From: Clostridia bacterium
Lineage (GTDB): Bacteria; Bacillota; Clostridia; Oscillospirales; Acutalibacteraceae
Direction of reading: 5' to 3'
Length of the DNA: 64,000 nucleotides
NCBI GenBank assembly: GCA_017502085.1
Contig: JAFVVQ010000062.1
Location: forward strand, 1 to 64,000
Of the stretch, positions 10,226 through 19,980 are shown piece by piece. Within the stretch, counting starts at the first letter, position 1. Every line of letters starts with the position of its first letter. Below the pieces are notes generated by a model. It saw only the letters and a program-made list of their open reading frames with translations, was not told the DNA's origin and searched no databases. The translations under genes and the position numbers were made by a program.

Positions 10226-10248
10226 GGAGTGGCTCAGCACACCACTCC
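10226..10248 (+). other. Leader hairpin upstream of the third giant gene
   Basis: GGAGTGG (10226-10232) pairs with CCACTCC (10242-10248) around a 9-nt loop. The left arm looks like a Shine-Dalgarno sequence but has no convincing start after it; the true RBS lies at 10288-10294. It could act as an mRNA stabiliser or leader control element. Confidence 0.4.
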
Positions 10249-10303
10249 ACAAACGCTCCTTTCAGAAGCACACTGGAAGGGGAAATTTAAGGAGGATTCT
10301 CTC

Positions 10304-13300
10304 ATGACAAAAATGAAAAGGTTAGTCGCTGTTGTCCTTGCTCTTATGATGATCTTAGGCTCCGTTTCAGCAGTTGCTTATGCAGCAGCCTGGGATGCAA
10401 CCGTTTCTGACGGTTTTGCTCTTGACGTGAGCACAAAGATTTTCAGACAAGTAGACGGCGAATGGATCGAAACCGAAAAAGTTAAAGCCGGTGAAGATGT
10501 TAAGGCAAGAGTTTATCTCAACACCGATTATTTCACAAACGGCGGCGAGCTCCTGTTCTTCTACAATAACAATTTCTTCTCGGATAACTACAAAGAAACA
10601 GAAAACACCCTTGCTGTTAACCCCGCTTTCTATACAGGCGAAGGTTACCGCATCACAGGTAATTTCTATAATAACCTGTCATCATCAGGTGCAGAAGCAA
10701 AGCTTGTAAGACTCGATGTTATCGATCAGGCTTTTGCAGATGCTCACAACTTCTTCTACGTTAACTTCAATCTTAACGGCGAAGAAAAGAATAATGTTCT
10801 TGTCGGCGACAAGTGGCTTTGCGAATTTGACCTCACAGTCAAGGCTGATGCTCCCGTCGGCGTAAAAGGCGATTTCTTTGCAATAAAAGAATCGTTCAGA
10901 AGCAGTGCAGTCAAGGGCAACATTTGTAATATTGCCAAAGGACCTTCCTTCGGCTATAACGAAGATGTTGTTGATATGACTCAGTGGAATGCAGTTGTCA
11001 CAACTGTAAGCCAGCCCGTAACTCTCTATACCAACTACGTTGAAGCTACTTTTGATGCTAACGGTGGTATTTTCCCCGACAACACTTCATCAAAGGTTCT
11101 CAGCGGCGATGCAGGTTCAAACCTTACAATCGCAACACCCGCTCTTGCCGGTTATGTATTCGAAGGCTGGAAAGCTGAAGGTACTGATGACGTTTACGAA
11201 TCAATCGGTTTCTTCCCCGCAGCAGACACAACTTATGTTGCTCAGTGGAAGTCAACTACCGACAAATACGATGAGACAGTCAGCTTCAAGACCGATATCT
11301 ACAGACAGAATGATAACGGTGAATGGGTTTACACTGAAAAGGTAATCCCCGGTGAAACAGTTAAGGCAAGAATTTATATTGACACAACTTATTTCACCAA
11401 TGCAGGTGACGTAATCGTTTTCTATGACAGCGATTTCTTTGAGGATGCAGATACATCCTTCGTTCCCGGTTCATATAAGAATCTTACTATGAACACTGTC
11501 GGCTCAGCGGCTGACACAAAGGCAAGCGGTGTTTGCACATACGTTCCCGCAACGTCAAGAGTAGTCAAGAGACTTATTGACGCAGGTCATATTACTCAGG
11601 ATTTCGCAGACACACATGAAGCTTACACATTCTCCTATAAGTTTGATCCCGCAGTCAGCCAGAAACTCAGCGGCGCTGAATACTTTGCTGAATGGGAACT
11701 CAAAGTTAAGGATACAGCAACAGGCGAAGGCGATTTCTTCGTTGTTGAAGAAACAATCCAGAATACCAGCGAAGCCGGTATGAGGGGCTTCATCAACGTT
11801 CCTGTTGGTGAAGAGGGTGGAAGCGATGAAGATGCTTACTCACTCTGGGAAGTTAACGTCAACACAGAAGTTGAAAGCCATCCCGTAACAACAATCAGCA
11901 GGATCGAATTCTTCAAAGAAAAAGGTCAGGCTGATCCCGATTTCGTCATCGAAGGCGATATCAATGATCCCGTAGACGCAACAACAGTTCCTGTATTTAC
12001 AAAGGAAGGTTATACATTTATGGGTTGGGTTCCCGCTGAGATTGCAAACCCCACCGTTGCAGATGTAGTTGAAGTTCCCGATGCTATTCCCTTTGATGAA
12101 CTCGAACTTGTTGCCCTTTGGGTAAATGAAGTCAAGATCACAATCGATCCCTCGAACGGTGATCCTGTCATCGAAAACACAGTAACTGCAGGCGAAGCAT
12201 TTGATAAGCCTGAAAATCCCACCAAGGAAGGCAGTTATCTTGCAGGTTGGGTTGACGGTGAAGGCAACTTTATGAAAGAACTTCCCGACGTTTATCCCAC
12301 AAAGGATACAACCTATTCCGCAGTGTTTGAGACATACACATTCATCGTTGAATACTACGTTCTCAACCCCGACACTCTCAACTATGAAAGAGTCGCAACT
12401 GCAAACACAGTATACGGTGATGTTATTCTTGCAACACCTCCCACATTCACCGCTCCCGCAGGCTTTGTTCTGACACCTGCTTATAAGGATACAACCTTCG
12501 CAGCAGAGTCAGCTCTTGCAGACGGCGAAACAATGCCCGCAAACAATGTTAAGCTTTATTACAAGCTCGTTGCAAACGAATATCCCGCAACATTCAAGCT
12601 TGACGGCGGTAACATTGACGGCAACACAGCAGACGTAATTGTCAACACCCCCTATAATCAGCAGATCAAGGCTCCCGCCAACCCCGTAAAGGAAGGCTAC
12701 ACCTTTATCGGCTGGGATCCCATGGTTGGTATTATGGGCTCCGAAGGTGCTGAATTCGTTGCAACCTGGGAAGCAAACACATATACAGCAACATACATTG
12801 TTGAAGGCGAAGAATATGAAGAATATGACATTCCCTTCGGCGCTGATATGGAAATTCCCGCTGACCCCGTTCTTCCCGGATATAATTTCGTAGAATGGGA
12901 TCCCGCAGTTCCCGCAACAATGCCCGCAGGTGATGTTGAATACACTGCTGTATTCGAGAAGAAGGATATCACCGTCACTCTCGAACTTGACGGCGGTAAG
13001 TATGACGGTTCCGAGGCTGATATCGTTATCGCCGGCAAGTACGGTGATGCAATAGCAGCTCCCGATGCAACCAAGCTTGAAAAGCAGGGTTATGTATTCG
13101 GCGGTTGGGAACCTGCTCTTCCCGAAACTCTTCCCACTGAAGATGCAACTTACACTGCAATCTGGAATCCTGCAAAGGATACTCCCTACACTGTAGAGGT
13201 TTATTATCAGGATACAGAAGAAAAATATCCTTCAGATCCCGATGAAGTTATCGCTATGACAGGCGAAACAAATTCGCTTATCAACGTTGCTGTCGCTACT

Positions 13301-16117
13301 CCTTACGGCTTCGAAATCAGCGAAGACGAAGGTGACTACGGCAAGGACGTTGCAATCGCTGCAGACGGCACAACAGTATACAAGGTATACTTTGACAGAC
13401 TTGCTTACACAGTTGTATTCGACGGTAACAACGGTACAATCGACGGCAAGGCAACTGTAAGCGAAGATTATCTCTACCTTTCAACAGTAACAGCTCCCGC
13501 TGATGAGGATCTCTACAGAGAAGGCTATACCTTCGCAGGTTGGGAACCCGCAGTTGACAGCGAAGCAACAAAGGCTGTTACTTATAAGGCAAAGTGGACA
13601 GTAAACAGCTATGATGTCAACTACATCGTAAAGGGCGCAACTGAAGCTGAAGACGTTGTTTTCGCAACAGAGTCTTTCGATTTCGGCGCAGACCTTGAAG
13701 TTACCGATGAAGAACCCGTCAAGAAGGGTTATACATTCAAGAGCTGGACAAATGTTGCAGGTGGCACTTACACCTTCCCCGCAACAATGCCCGCAGCTGA
13801 TATCAATGTTTATGCAAAGTTCACTCCCAATCCCTATGATGCAAAGTTCTTTGAAGAAGCTGACTCAACAGCTCCCTTCGACGTAATCAACACTGAATTT
13901 GACAGTGCTATCAGTGCTCCCGCATCAGAGCCCACCAAGGAAGGCTATGAATTCGGCGGCTGGTCAACAGACGGCGAAAATCCCCTTGATTTTGCAAGCG
14001 GCGACGTATTCATGACCGAAGAAGGTATGGATTTCGTAGCAGTATGGGTTCCCGCAGAGCAGGATGTTCCCGTTAAGTATTACTTCATGGATGCTGAAGG
14101 CAACTATGTTGCTGACACAACCAAGGATACAACCGTTAAGGCTAAGACAGAGGAAACTGCAAAGGTAGTTCCCGCTGACGTTGAAAACTACACTGTCAAC
14201 ACTGAAAAGTCAGTTCTTGAAGCAGTTGTAGCAGCTGACGGCACAACGGTTCTTGAAGTTTACTATGACAGAAACACCACAAAGCTTGTCATCACAGTTG
14301 ACGGCAAAGAAACAGTTATTGAGGGTATCTTCGGTTCAGAAGTTCCTGCTGATCAGATCCCCGAAACAGATAAGCCCGGTTATACCTTCAACGGTTGGAA
14401 GGATGACGAAGGCAATATCGTAGGTCTTCCCACAGTTATGCCCGAAGGCAACGAAACCTACGAGGCAGATTACACCATCAACGCTTACAACGTAACGTTC
14501 ATGGTTGACGGCGAAGTTTATGACGGTCCCACAAAGACTGATTACAACAAACCCATTGCAGTTCCTTCTGTTCCCACAAAGAACGGCTACGTATTCGCAG
14601 CATGGAAGGACGCTGACGGCAAACAGCCATCAGATTATGCAGGTATGCCTAACAAGGATCTCGTATTCGAGGTTGTATGGACTGCAAACTCAAACGTAGG
14701 CTACGTTCTTAATGTCTACGAAATGGGTACAGACGGCAAATATCCCGCAGAGGATAAGCCCACAACAGTTTACAACTTCAACGACGGTATTGTCGGTGAC
14801 GACAGAACAGTCACTCCCATAGTTCCTACAGGATTCACACTTGACGTTGAGTCATCAATGACTCCCGAAAAGAGTGAACTCACAGGTAAGATTCCTGCAA
14901 CAGGAACACTCGTTCTTAAAGCATATTTTGCAAGAGATCAGTATACTCTCTACATTGACGAAGACGGTATTGTAACTGAAGAAGTTTACTATTACGGTCA
15001 GGCTATTGAAGACAGAGCAGATCCCGTCAAGAAGGGTTACACATTCGTAGAATGGACTCCCGAATATCCCGACGTTATGCCCGCTGAAGACGTAACAGTT
15101 ACAGCTCAGTTCACAAAGAACAGCTATGACGTTATTTTCGATGCAGGTGAGGGTACATTCACAGACGGCACATCAACCTCAACAGCTAAGGTTCCTTATC
15201 TCGATAACATCACCGCTCCCGCTGATCCCGCTAAGGAAGGCTTCGAATTCCTCGGCTGGTCAAAGGACGGCGAAAATGTTCTCACTAACCTCGGCAAGAT
15301 GGATGATAACGGTGAAACCTTCATCGCAGTATGGGGTAAGTCAACAGTTGTAGTAACATTCTATAACTACCTTACATCCGATAAGGGTCCCGCAGTTCCC
15401 GAAGGCCAGAAGACATATGTATATGATCAGGTAACAGATTATAAGTTCGGCGATGAAATCGTATTCCCCGCTGATCCCGTAATCGCAAACCATGAAGATC
15501 ATTACGTATTCACCGGTTGGGTAGATGCTGAAGGTAAGCCTGTTGAAGCAGGCGCAACAGTTCCTGCTCAGGATCTTGATATCTACGCAACGTACGAGAG
15601 AGTCAAGGTTATGCTTATCCCCAAGAACGATACCTGCACAACCGTAATCGACAGAGCAGGTCTCACAGTTGACGATTACACTGCCGGCAGCAAATGGTAT
15701 GTTTACGGTCTTGAGGAAATCCTCACTCTCAACAATCTTCTCAATAACTTCATTGACGTTTCCGGTGACGGACGCATCGATGTAACAAAGATCACTGATT
15801 TCAGCTGCTACGGCACAGGCACAATCATCGATGTTTACGATAACGTAACAGGCGAACTCGTTGAGAGCTTCAGAATCGTTATTTTCGGCGATCTCAACGG
15901 TGACTCCTACATCAATGGCATCGACCTTTCGATTATGACTGATGAATGCCAGGGTGTAACAGGCTGGTCATATGAAGATGAACTTCATTACGTTGTTAAG
16001 GCTGCAAACCTTCGTTTCGCAGATGACGTAATCAGCCATCCTGACAGAACCATCCTTATCGACCACGTTCTCGGTCTTGCAGCACTCAACCAGGTAACAG
16101 CGGTTCTTGAGTATTGA
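10304..16117 (+). CDS. Giant secreted protein: two cohesin-like domains, 14 InlB B-repeats, dockerin-like tail
   Basis: 1937 aa. The ATG at 10304 is chosen over one at 10229 because TAAGGAGG precedes it and the signal peptide (MTKMKRLVAVVLALMMI ... VAYAA) then begins at residue 1. Two related cohesin-like domains span residues about 28-245 and 320-530; each has R-Q ... GEW, VKAR(V/I)Y, YFTN and an FY-x-(N/S)-x-FF core. They flank one B-repeat. About thirteen more B-repeats with MucBP-like segments follow, then the Ig-like module (TTVIDR ... VSGDGRI ... CYGTGT) and a first dockerin loop, DLNGDSYINGID. The second loop is degenerate (NLRFADDVISHPD), unlike its relatives. It is last in the tandem set and is closed by a strong terminator. 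A surface or assembly role is inferred. Confidence 0.9.
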   Translation: MTKMKRLVAVVLALMMILGSVSAVAYAAAWDATVSDGFALDVSTKIFRQVDGEWIETEKVKAGEDVKARVYLNTDYFTNGGELLFFYNNNFFSDNYKETENTLAVNPAFYTGEGYRITGNFYNNLSSSGAEAKLVRLDVIDQAFADAHNFFYVNFNLNGEEKNNVLVGDKWLCEFDLTVKADAPVGVKGDFFAIKESFRSSAVKGNICNIAKGPSFGYNEDVVDMTQWNAVVTTVSQPVTLYTNYVEATFDANGGIFPDNTSSKVLSGDAGSNLTIATPALAGYVFEGWKAEGTDDVYESIGFFPAADTTYVAQWKSTTDKYDETVSFKTDIYRQNDNGEWVYTEKVIPGETVKARIYIDTTYFTNAGDVIVFYDSDFFEDADTSFVPGSYKNLTMNTVGSAADTKASGVCTYVPATSRVVKRLIDAGHITQDFADTHEAYTFSYKFDPAVSQKLSGAEYFAEWELKVKDTATGEGDFFVVEETIQNTSEAGMRGFINVPVGEEGGSDEDAYSLWEVNVNTEVESHPVTTISRIEFFKEKGQADPDFVIEGDINDPVDATTVPVFTKEGYTFMGWVPAEIANPTVADVVEVPDAIPFDELELVALWVNEVKITIDPSNGDPVIENTVTAGEAFDKPENPTKEGSYLAGWVDGEGNFMKELPDVYPTKDTTYSAVFETYTFIVEYYVLNPDTLNYERVATANTVYGDVILATPPTFTAPAGFVLTPAYKDTTFAAESALADGETMPANNVKLYYKLVANEYPATFKLDGGNIDGNTADVIVNTPYNQQIKAPANPVKEGYTFIGWDPMVGIMGSEGAEFVATWEANTYTATYIVEGEEYEEYDIPFGADMEIPADPVLPGYNFVEWDPAVPATMPAGDVEYTAVFEKKDITVTLELDGGKYDGSEADIVIAGKYGDAIAAPDATKLEKQGYVFGGWEPALPETLPTEDATYTAIWNPAKDTPYTVEVYYQDTEEKYPSDPDEVIAMTGETNSLINVAVATPYGFEISEDEGDYGKDVAIAADGTTVYKVYFDRLAYTVVFDGNNGTIDGKATVSEDYLYLSTVTAPADEDLYREGYTFAGWEPAVDSEATKAVTYKAKWTVNSYDVNYIVKGATEAEDVVFATESFDFGADLEVTDEEPVKKGYTFKSWTNVAGGTYTFPATMPAADINVYAKFTPNPYDAKFFEEADSTAPFDVINTEFDSAISAPASEPTKEGYEFGGWSTDGENPLDFASGDVFMTEEGMDFVAVWVPAEQDVPVKYYFMDAEGNYVADTTKDTTVKAKTEETAKVVPADVENYTVNTEKSVLEAVVAADGTTVLEVYYDRNTTKLVITVDGKETVIEGIFGSEVPADQIPETDKPGYTFNGWKDDEGNIVGLPTVMPEGNETYEADYTINAYNVTFMVDGEVYDGPTKTDYNKPIAVPSVPTKNGYVFAAWKDADGKQPSDYAGMPNKDLVFEVVWTANSNVGYVLNVYEMGTDGKYPAEDKPTTVYNFNDGIVGDDRTVTPIVPTGFTLDVESSMTPEKSELTGKIPATGTLVLKAYFARDQYTLYIDEDGIVTEEVYYYGQAIEDRADPVKKGYTFVEWTPEYPDVMPAEDVTVTAQFTKNSYDVIFDAGEGTFTDGTSTSTAKVPYLDNITAPADPAKEGFEFLGWSKDGENVLTNLGKMDDNGETFIAVWGKSTVVVTFYNYLTSDKGPAVPEGQKTYVYDQVTDYKFGDEIVFPADPVIANHEDHYVFTGWVDAEGKPVEAGATVPAQDLDIYATYERVKVMLIPKNDTCTTVIDRAGLTVDDYTAGSKWYVYGLEEILTLNNLLNNFIDVSGDGRIDVTKITDFSCYGTGTIIDVYDNVTGELVESFRIVIFGDLNGDSYINGIDLSIMTDECQGVTGWSYEDELHYVVKAANLRFADDVISHPDRTILIDHVLGLAALNQVTAVLEY

Positions 16118-16150
16118 TTTACAGACTGATAATCAGTTGACTTAAACTAA

Positions 16151-16186
16151 AAAGGGGGCTCCCGACCTCGGTCGGGGGCCCTTTTG
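16151..16186 (+). terminator. Rho-independent terminator of the giant-gene cluster
   Basis: The arms GGGGGCTCCCGACC and GGTCGGGGGCCC pair with a few G-U pairs, followed by TTTTG. It lies 34 bp after the stop of the third giant gene. Confidence 0.85.
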
Positions 16187-16213
16187 TCTGTGTCTGTTGA
16201 AGTACGGTTGATG

Positions 16214-16256
16214 AAAAAATAAAAACGGCAGAGGAGACCGATCGGTAACCTCTGCC
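16214..16256 (-). terminator. Rho-independent terminator of the GH89 gene
   Basis: Read on the minus strand, GGCAGAGG and CCTCTGCC enclose a loop that itself contains ACCGATCGGT. An interrupted T-run (GTTTTTATTTTTT) follows. It lies 10 bp past the GH89 stop and faces the preceding terminator. Confidence 0.85.
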
Positions 16257-16266
16257 ATTCAATTTT

Positions 16267-18372
16267 TTACATATCGAGCATTGCGTTTCTGTATTTATTG
16301 AAAAGATTTCTGGCTTCTTCAACGGTGTTTGCCTCAACGGGAGGCTCAGGGTTGACTGTTGAAAGCCATTTCTTTTCGAATTCCGCATATCTCTTGTAGA
16401 ATTCGTTGCCCATATATTCGTTTCTTTCGCAATGCTGTTTCTTTGTGGTTGTGGAGAAAATTCTTCTCTTTGGGAATTCAAACGCGAGTCGTTCGAAGAA
16501 ACTCTGCCAACGCTTTGAGTAATATGTTTTGATGAGTCCGCCCCATTCTTTCCAGGCATAATCGTAGTTCACGCTCTTTGTGAACGGTCCCCAGATTGTA
16601 AGCTGAGTGAGCAGATTGAGTTCAAAGTTCTCTTTATCCTTCTCAGTGAAAGCAAGTTCACCCGCTTCTTTGAGATGCTCATAAAGAGTCAGCTCCGGTC
16701 TTGTCTGGAGAAGGTCGTCAAGTTCGTCGCAAATTTTGAGGAATGCGTTTGAAGAACGCTCAAAGATTCTGACGTCTTTGGTTTTGTAGCCGTGAATTGC
16801 ACTGTCGCAAAGAGCAGCGGCATAGTTGCTGATAACCTGTCTTACGAAATCGCAGGCATCGAATTCATAGCCGTCTTTTGATGCGTTCTCGGCACTGAGA
16901 AAAAGATCAACCGCCTGAACAAGTTTTTTACGGTCATATCGGAATTCCCTGAAATCGTTGGGTGCGGTGTGCAGAAGCTCCGTTGCGGGTCTTGCGCAGA
17001 TAACCGAGCCGGTTTCTCTGCCGGTGCAGTTTTCGCTGTAACAGCTTTCGCTCAGCAGAAGCATAGCATCAACGAGGCATTTTTCTCTGCTTCCGTAACG
17101 GCGGTATGCATAGTTGCGGAGCCACTCTTCAAGATTGACGGGCTTATCCTCTGTAAGCATTTTGAATGCAAGGTCAAAATAGAGGGGATTCTGCATAACA
17201 CCTTCCATAAACAGACCCGTACCTACGCAGTTTTCACTTCCATCGGTGAGGTATTTGTTATCGGCAAGAGCCTTGATGCTGCCGTGAAGTGTGTTTCTGT
17301 CTCCGAAATTGTTGAGAGTACCGAGGATATAATCATAGCCCCAGAAATTATCGGTTTCAAGGTGCTTTGTGCCGTCGATATCGAGAATGAGAAGTCTGTC
17401 CTTGGGGACTGCTCTGACTATCTGCTCACGCAGTGACCAGCTCTGCATAACCCAGACGGAATCCTTGTCAAATTCCTTATACATTGCGTCGATGGCGTAG
17501 CCGACCTTGAAAAGGTAATCTTTTGTCTTGACTGATGGCGCATTCTCGTGGAAGGGATCACAGGCGTAATAATGGTGTGCGCCGAAAAGCTGACGCTGCT
17601 TCTCAAGCAGAGCCATACCGAATTTTTTGAAAAGGGGATCGGTAGGGTCAAGCTGATAGGTGAATGGGAAGTTGCACCATGAGGGGATAAGACGAAGTCT
17701 TGCCTTTTTGAAAAGTTTTGTGACACTCTGGGGAACGGAACCCGTATAACCCTGCTGAATGGGTGTCATACCGAGTTCAACCTCACGGTCAATAATCTTC
17801 TTGCCGAGCTCAAGACGGCTTTCGATATATTTAACGTCGGTCAGGCTGAAATAACCCGTGATGTTTGTCATAAGCTGCCACGGCCAGAATCCCGGACCCG
17901 TGAGATACTGCATTGCTCCCGTCTCACTGTATGTGAAATCACGCAGCGTATAGTACCATACCGCTTCTGTGCCGACAACCGAAAGCGGCATATTTATGCC
18001 GTTCATTGCCATGAAGTCGATTTCTTTTTCCCACTTATCCCATTTCCAGAATGCAAAGGAATAACCGAAGGTGCAGTAGTTGAGATACGCTCTTTTTTTC
18101 TGAGGAATGACCTTCGAAAGTTTACCCTCAAAAAGAGGTGCGGAGCTGACGTTGATTTCTCTGTTGCCGCAATGAGAAATGTTGACACCGCAATATGTTT
18201 TCAGGTATTCGTAATAACCCATTGCCTGGCTGATTTTACAGTCGCCGCAGATAACGATTTTATCGTTTTCGCAGAATACATCGAAGGTATTCTTGCCGTC
18301 AACGCACTCTATTGTGCGCAACTCGAACGCATCGGCAATTTCGGGAGTGTTTCTTAAAATAAGATTCTTCAT
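16267..18372 (-). CDS. Alpha-N-acetylglucosaminidase, GH89 (NAGLU-type), intracellular
   Basis: 701 aa. It hydrolyses terminal alpha-linked N-acetylglucosamine, as found in heparan sulfate and gastric mucin O-glycans. The NAGLU core is clear: the YLNYCTFGYSFAFWKWDKWE block (about 96-115), MAMNGINMPL, FTYSETGAMQYLTGP, and acidic residues in the two catalytic contexts, DPFHENAP (E276) and LFMEGVMQN (E390), that correspond to the family's paired glutamates. There is no signal peptide and no CBM, unlike large secreted clostridial GH89 enzymes, so it is probably cytoplasmic and acts on imported oligosaccharides. The start follows AGGAGCG. It is monocistronic, with its own promoter (18413-18441) and terminator. 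Family is firm; the natural substrate is not known. Confidence 0.93.
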   Translation of the reverse strand: MKNLILRNTPEIADAFELRTIECVDGKNTFDVFCENDKIVICGDCKISQAMGYYEYLKTYCGVNISHCGNREINVSSAPLFEGKLSKVIPQKKRAYLNYCTFGYSFAFWKWDKWEKEIDFMAMNGINMPLSVVGTEAVWYYTLRDFTYSETGAMQYLTGPGFWPWQLMTNITGYFSLTDVKYIESRLELGKKIIDREVELGMTPIQQGYTGSVPQSVTKLFKKARLRLIPSWCNFPFTYQLDPTDPLFKKFGMALLEKQRQLFGAHHYYACDPFHENAPSVKTKDYLFKVGYAIDAMYKEFDKDSVWVMQSWSLREQIVRAVPKDRLLILDIDGTKHLETDNFWGYDYILGTLNNFGDRNTLHGSIKALADNKYLTDGSENCVGTGLFMEGVMQNPLYFDLAFKMLTEDKPVNLEEWLRNYAYRRYGSREKCLVDAMLLLSESCYSENCTGRETGSVICARPATELLHTAPNDFREFRYDRKKLVQAVDLFLSAENASKDGYEFDACDFVRQVISNYAAALCDSAIHGYKTKDVRIFERSSNAFLKICDELDDLLQTRPELTLYEHLKEAGELAFTEKDKENFELNLLTQLTIWGPFTKSVNYDYAWKEWGGLIKTYYSKRWQSFFERLAFEFPKRRIFSTTTKKQHCERNEYMGNEFYKRYAEFEKKWLSTVNPEPPVEANTVEEARNLFNKYRNAMLDM

Positions 18373-18412
18373 TTAATCGCTCCTGTATGTCGGATATTAT
18401 CATAACCCTATT

Positions 18413-18441
18413 ATTATACTATAATAAGAATAATAAGGCAA
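18413..18441 (-). promoter_or_regulatory. Predicted sigma-A promoter for the GH89 gene
   Basis: On the minus strand, TTGCCT, a 17-bp spacer, then TATAAT, about 40 bp upstream of the start codon. Confidence 0.7.
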
Positions 18442-18539
18442 GTGTTTTAAAAAATTAACATACTGTTGATTAATTAACCGCTCGTACAGGATAGAATAAT
18501 ACTGCAAAATATAAATTTTGTTAAAATAATGCTTTACAC

Positions 18540-18566
18540 TTGGCAACAAATAAAGTAAAATATACT
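18540..18566 (+). promoter_or_regulatory. Possible promoter for the pyrH operon
   Basis: TTGGCA (18540) and TATACT (18561) are separated by 15 bp; a TTGGCA-N17-TACTAT reading is also possible. It lies 70 bp before pyrH, in the divergent AT-rich gap. Confidence 0.45.
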
Positions 18567-18636
18567 ATGTACGATTATAGACTGCGGCAGTCTGTTTATA
18601 ATCCGTGCCGAATAATTATTTTAAGGCGGTGTTTTT

Positions 18637-19347
18637 ATGAAACCTGTTTATAAACGCATTCTCCTCAAGCTCAGCGGCGAGGTTCTTGCAGGCGGTCAGG
18701 GTCACGGTTTTGATTTCGAAGTTATCAATTCCATCTGTTCTGCAGTCAAGAAGGTTTCCGATCTCGGCGTTGAAATTGGTCTTGTTGTCGGTGGCGGCAA
18801 TTTCTGGAGAGGCCGTTCAGGCGGCAGTATGGACAGAACCAGAGCCGACCATATCGGTATGCTTGCAACTGTTATGAATTCACTCGCTCTTTGCGACACT
18901 CTTGAGCAACTCGGTGTTCCTGTCAGAGTTCAGAGCGCTATTGAAATGCATCAGATTGCCGAAACCTATATCAGAAACAAGGCTGTCCGTCATCTTGAAA
19001 AGGGCAGAGTTGTTATCTTTGGCAGCGGTACGGGTAATCCTTTCTTCTCAACCGATACCTGTGCAGCACTCAGAGCGGCTGAAATCAAGGCGGATGTTAT
19101 TCTCAAGGCAACAAACGTTGACGGTGTTTATGACAAGGACCCCAACAAGTTTGCCGATGCGGTCAAATATGACGTTGTGACTCACAGTGAGGTTCTCGAA
19201 AAAGACCTTAAAGTTATGGATTCAACGGCAGCATCACTCTGCCGTGACAATAATATACCTATTCTTGTGTTTAACCTTGAAGACCCCGAAAACATCGTAA
19301 GGGCAATTCTCGGCGAAAACATTGGTACAATAGTTAAGGAGGGCTAA
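18637..19347 (+). CDS. pyrH: UMP kinase
   Basis: 236 aa, normal length. It phosphorylates UMP to UDP, feeding pyrimidine and cell-wall sugar nucleotide synthesis. The amino-acid-kinase fold is seen from the start: [34 protein letters not shown], then [11 protein letters not shown] and the [13 protein letters not shown] block typical of PyrH. The RBS is AAGGCGGTG. It is first in the operon pyrH-frr-uppS-cdsA-dxr-rseP-ispG-polC, which is conserved in Firmicutes; rpsB-tsf, which usually come before pyrH, are absent, and a promoter-like sequence lies upstream. frr follows after 4 bp. Confidence 0.97.
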   Translation: MKPVYKRILLKLSGEVLAGGQGHGFDFEVINSICSAVKKVSDLGVEIGLVVGGGNFWRGRSGGSMDRTRADHIGMLATVMNSLALCDTLEQLGVPVRVQSAIEMHQIAETYIRNKAVRHLEKGRVVIFGSGTGNPFFSTDTCAALRAAEIKADVILKATNVDGVYDKDPNKFADAVKYDVVTHSEVLEKDLKVMDSTAASLCRDNNIPILVFNLEDPENIVRAILGENIGTIVKEG

Positions 19348-19351
19348 TTTT

Positions 19352-19906
19352 ATGCAGACTGTATTCAAAACAGCAGAAGAAAAAATGACCAAAACCGTAA
19401 GCGTTCTCGTTTCCGAGTATGGCGCAATCAGAGCAGGCAGAGCAAACGCCGCTGTTCTTGACAAAATCAAGGTTGACTATTACGGAACACCCACTCCCAT
19501 CAATCAGATGGCGGCAATTTCCGTTGCAGAGGCAAGAATTCTCACAATTCAGCCTTGGGACACATCAACACTTCACCCCATTGAAAAAGCAATTATGGCA
19601 TCGGATATCGGCATCAATCCTCAGAATGACGGCAGAATGATCCGCCTTGTTTTCCCTCAGCTTACGGAGGAACGCCGCCGCGATCTTTGCAAAGATGTCA
19701 AGAAACTTGCCGAGGAATCCAGAATTGCAATCCGTTCAATCAGACGTGACTGTATCGACAAAGTAAAGAAGATGGAAAAGGCATCCGAAATCACAGAGGA
19801 TGATCTCAAGATTGCTGAAAAGAAGCTTCAGGATTTCACTGATAAGTACATCAAGGAAGTTGATAAGGCTGCCGAAGCAAAAGAAAAGGATATCATGGAA
19901 ATCTGA
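19352..19906 (+). CDS. frr: Ribosome recycling factor
   Basis: 184 aa, the standard length. It splits post-termination ribosomes together with EF-G. Recognisable blocks are [24 protein letters not shown] near the N-terminus (split here: [11 protein letters not shown], then [14 protein letters not shown]), [23 protein letters not shown] and the C-terminal charged helix. AAGGAGG precedes the start. It is translated from the same message as pyrH (4-bp gap). A perfect 13-bp inverted repeat lies just after the stop, before uppS. Confidence 0.97.
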   Translation: MQTVFKTAEEKMTKTVSVLVSEYGAIRAGRANAAVLDKIKVDYYGTPTPINQMAAISVAEARILTIQPWDTSTLHPIEKAIMASDIGINPQNDGRMIRLVFPQLTEERRRDLCKDVKKLAEESRIAIRSIRRDCIDKVKKMEKASEITEDDLKIAEKKLQDFTDKYIKEVDKAAEAKEKDIMEI

Positions 19907-19915
19907 TTTTCCGTT

Positions 19916-19952
19916 TTATGTGCAGCAGGGAAATTCTCTCTGCTGCACATAA
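19916..19952 (+). other. Perfect 13-bp inverted repeat between frr and uppS
   Basis: TTATGTGCAGCAG (19916-19928) pairs perfectly with CTGCTGCACATAA (19940-19952) around 11 nt. No T-run follows, so it is unlikely to be a full terminator. RNA processing or attenuation within the operon is plausible. Confidence 0.6.
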
Positions 19953-19980
19953 CAGAAAAGTCAGAAACGAGGTGCAAGGA

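Noticed and set aside
10229..10303. Upstream ATG for the third giant gene
   Set aside because: It overlaps a hairpin and has no RBS, whereas 10304 follows TAAGGAGG and begins a proper signal peptide.
19918..19980. Upstream ATG for uppS
   Set aside because: It lies inside the inverted repeat and lacks an RBS; UppS sequence starts near 19981.
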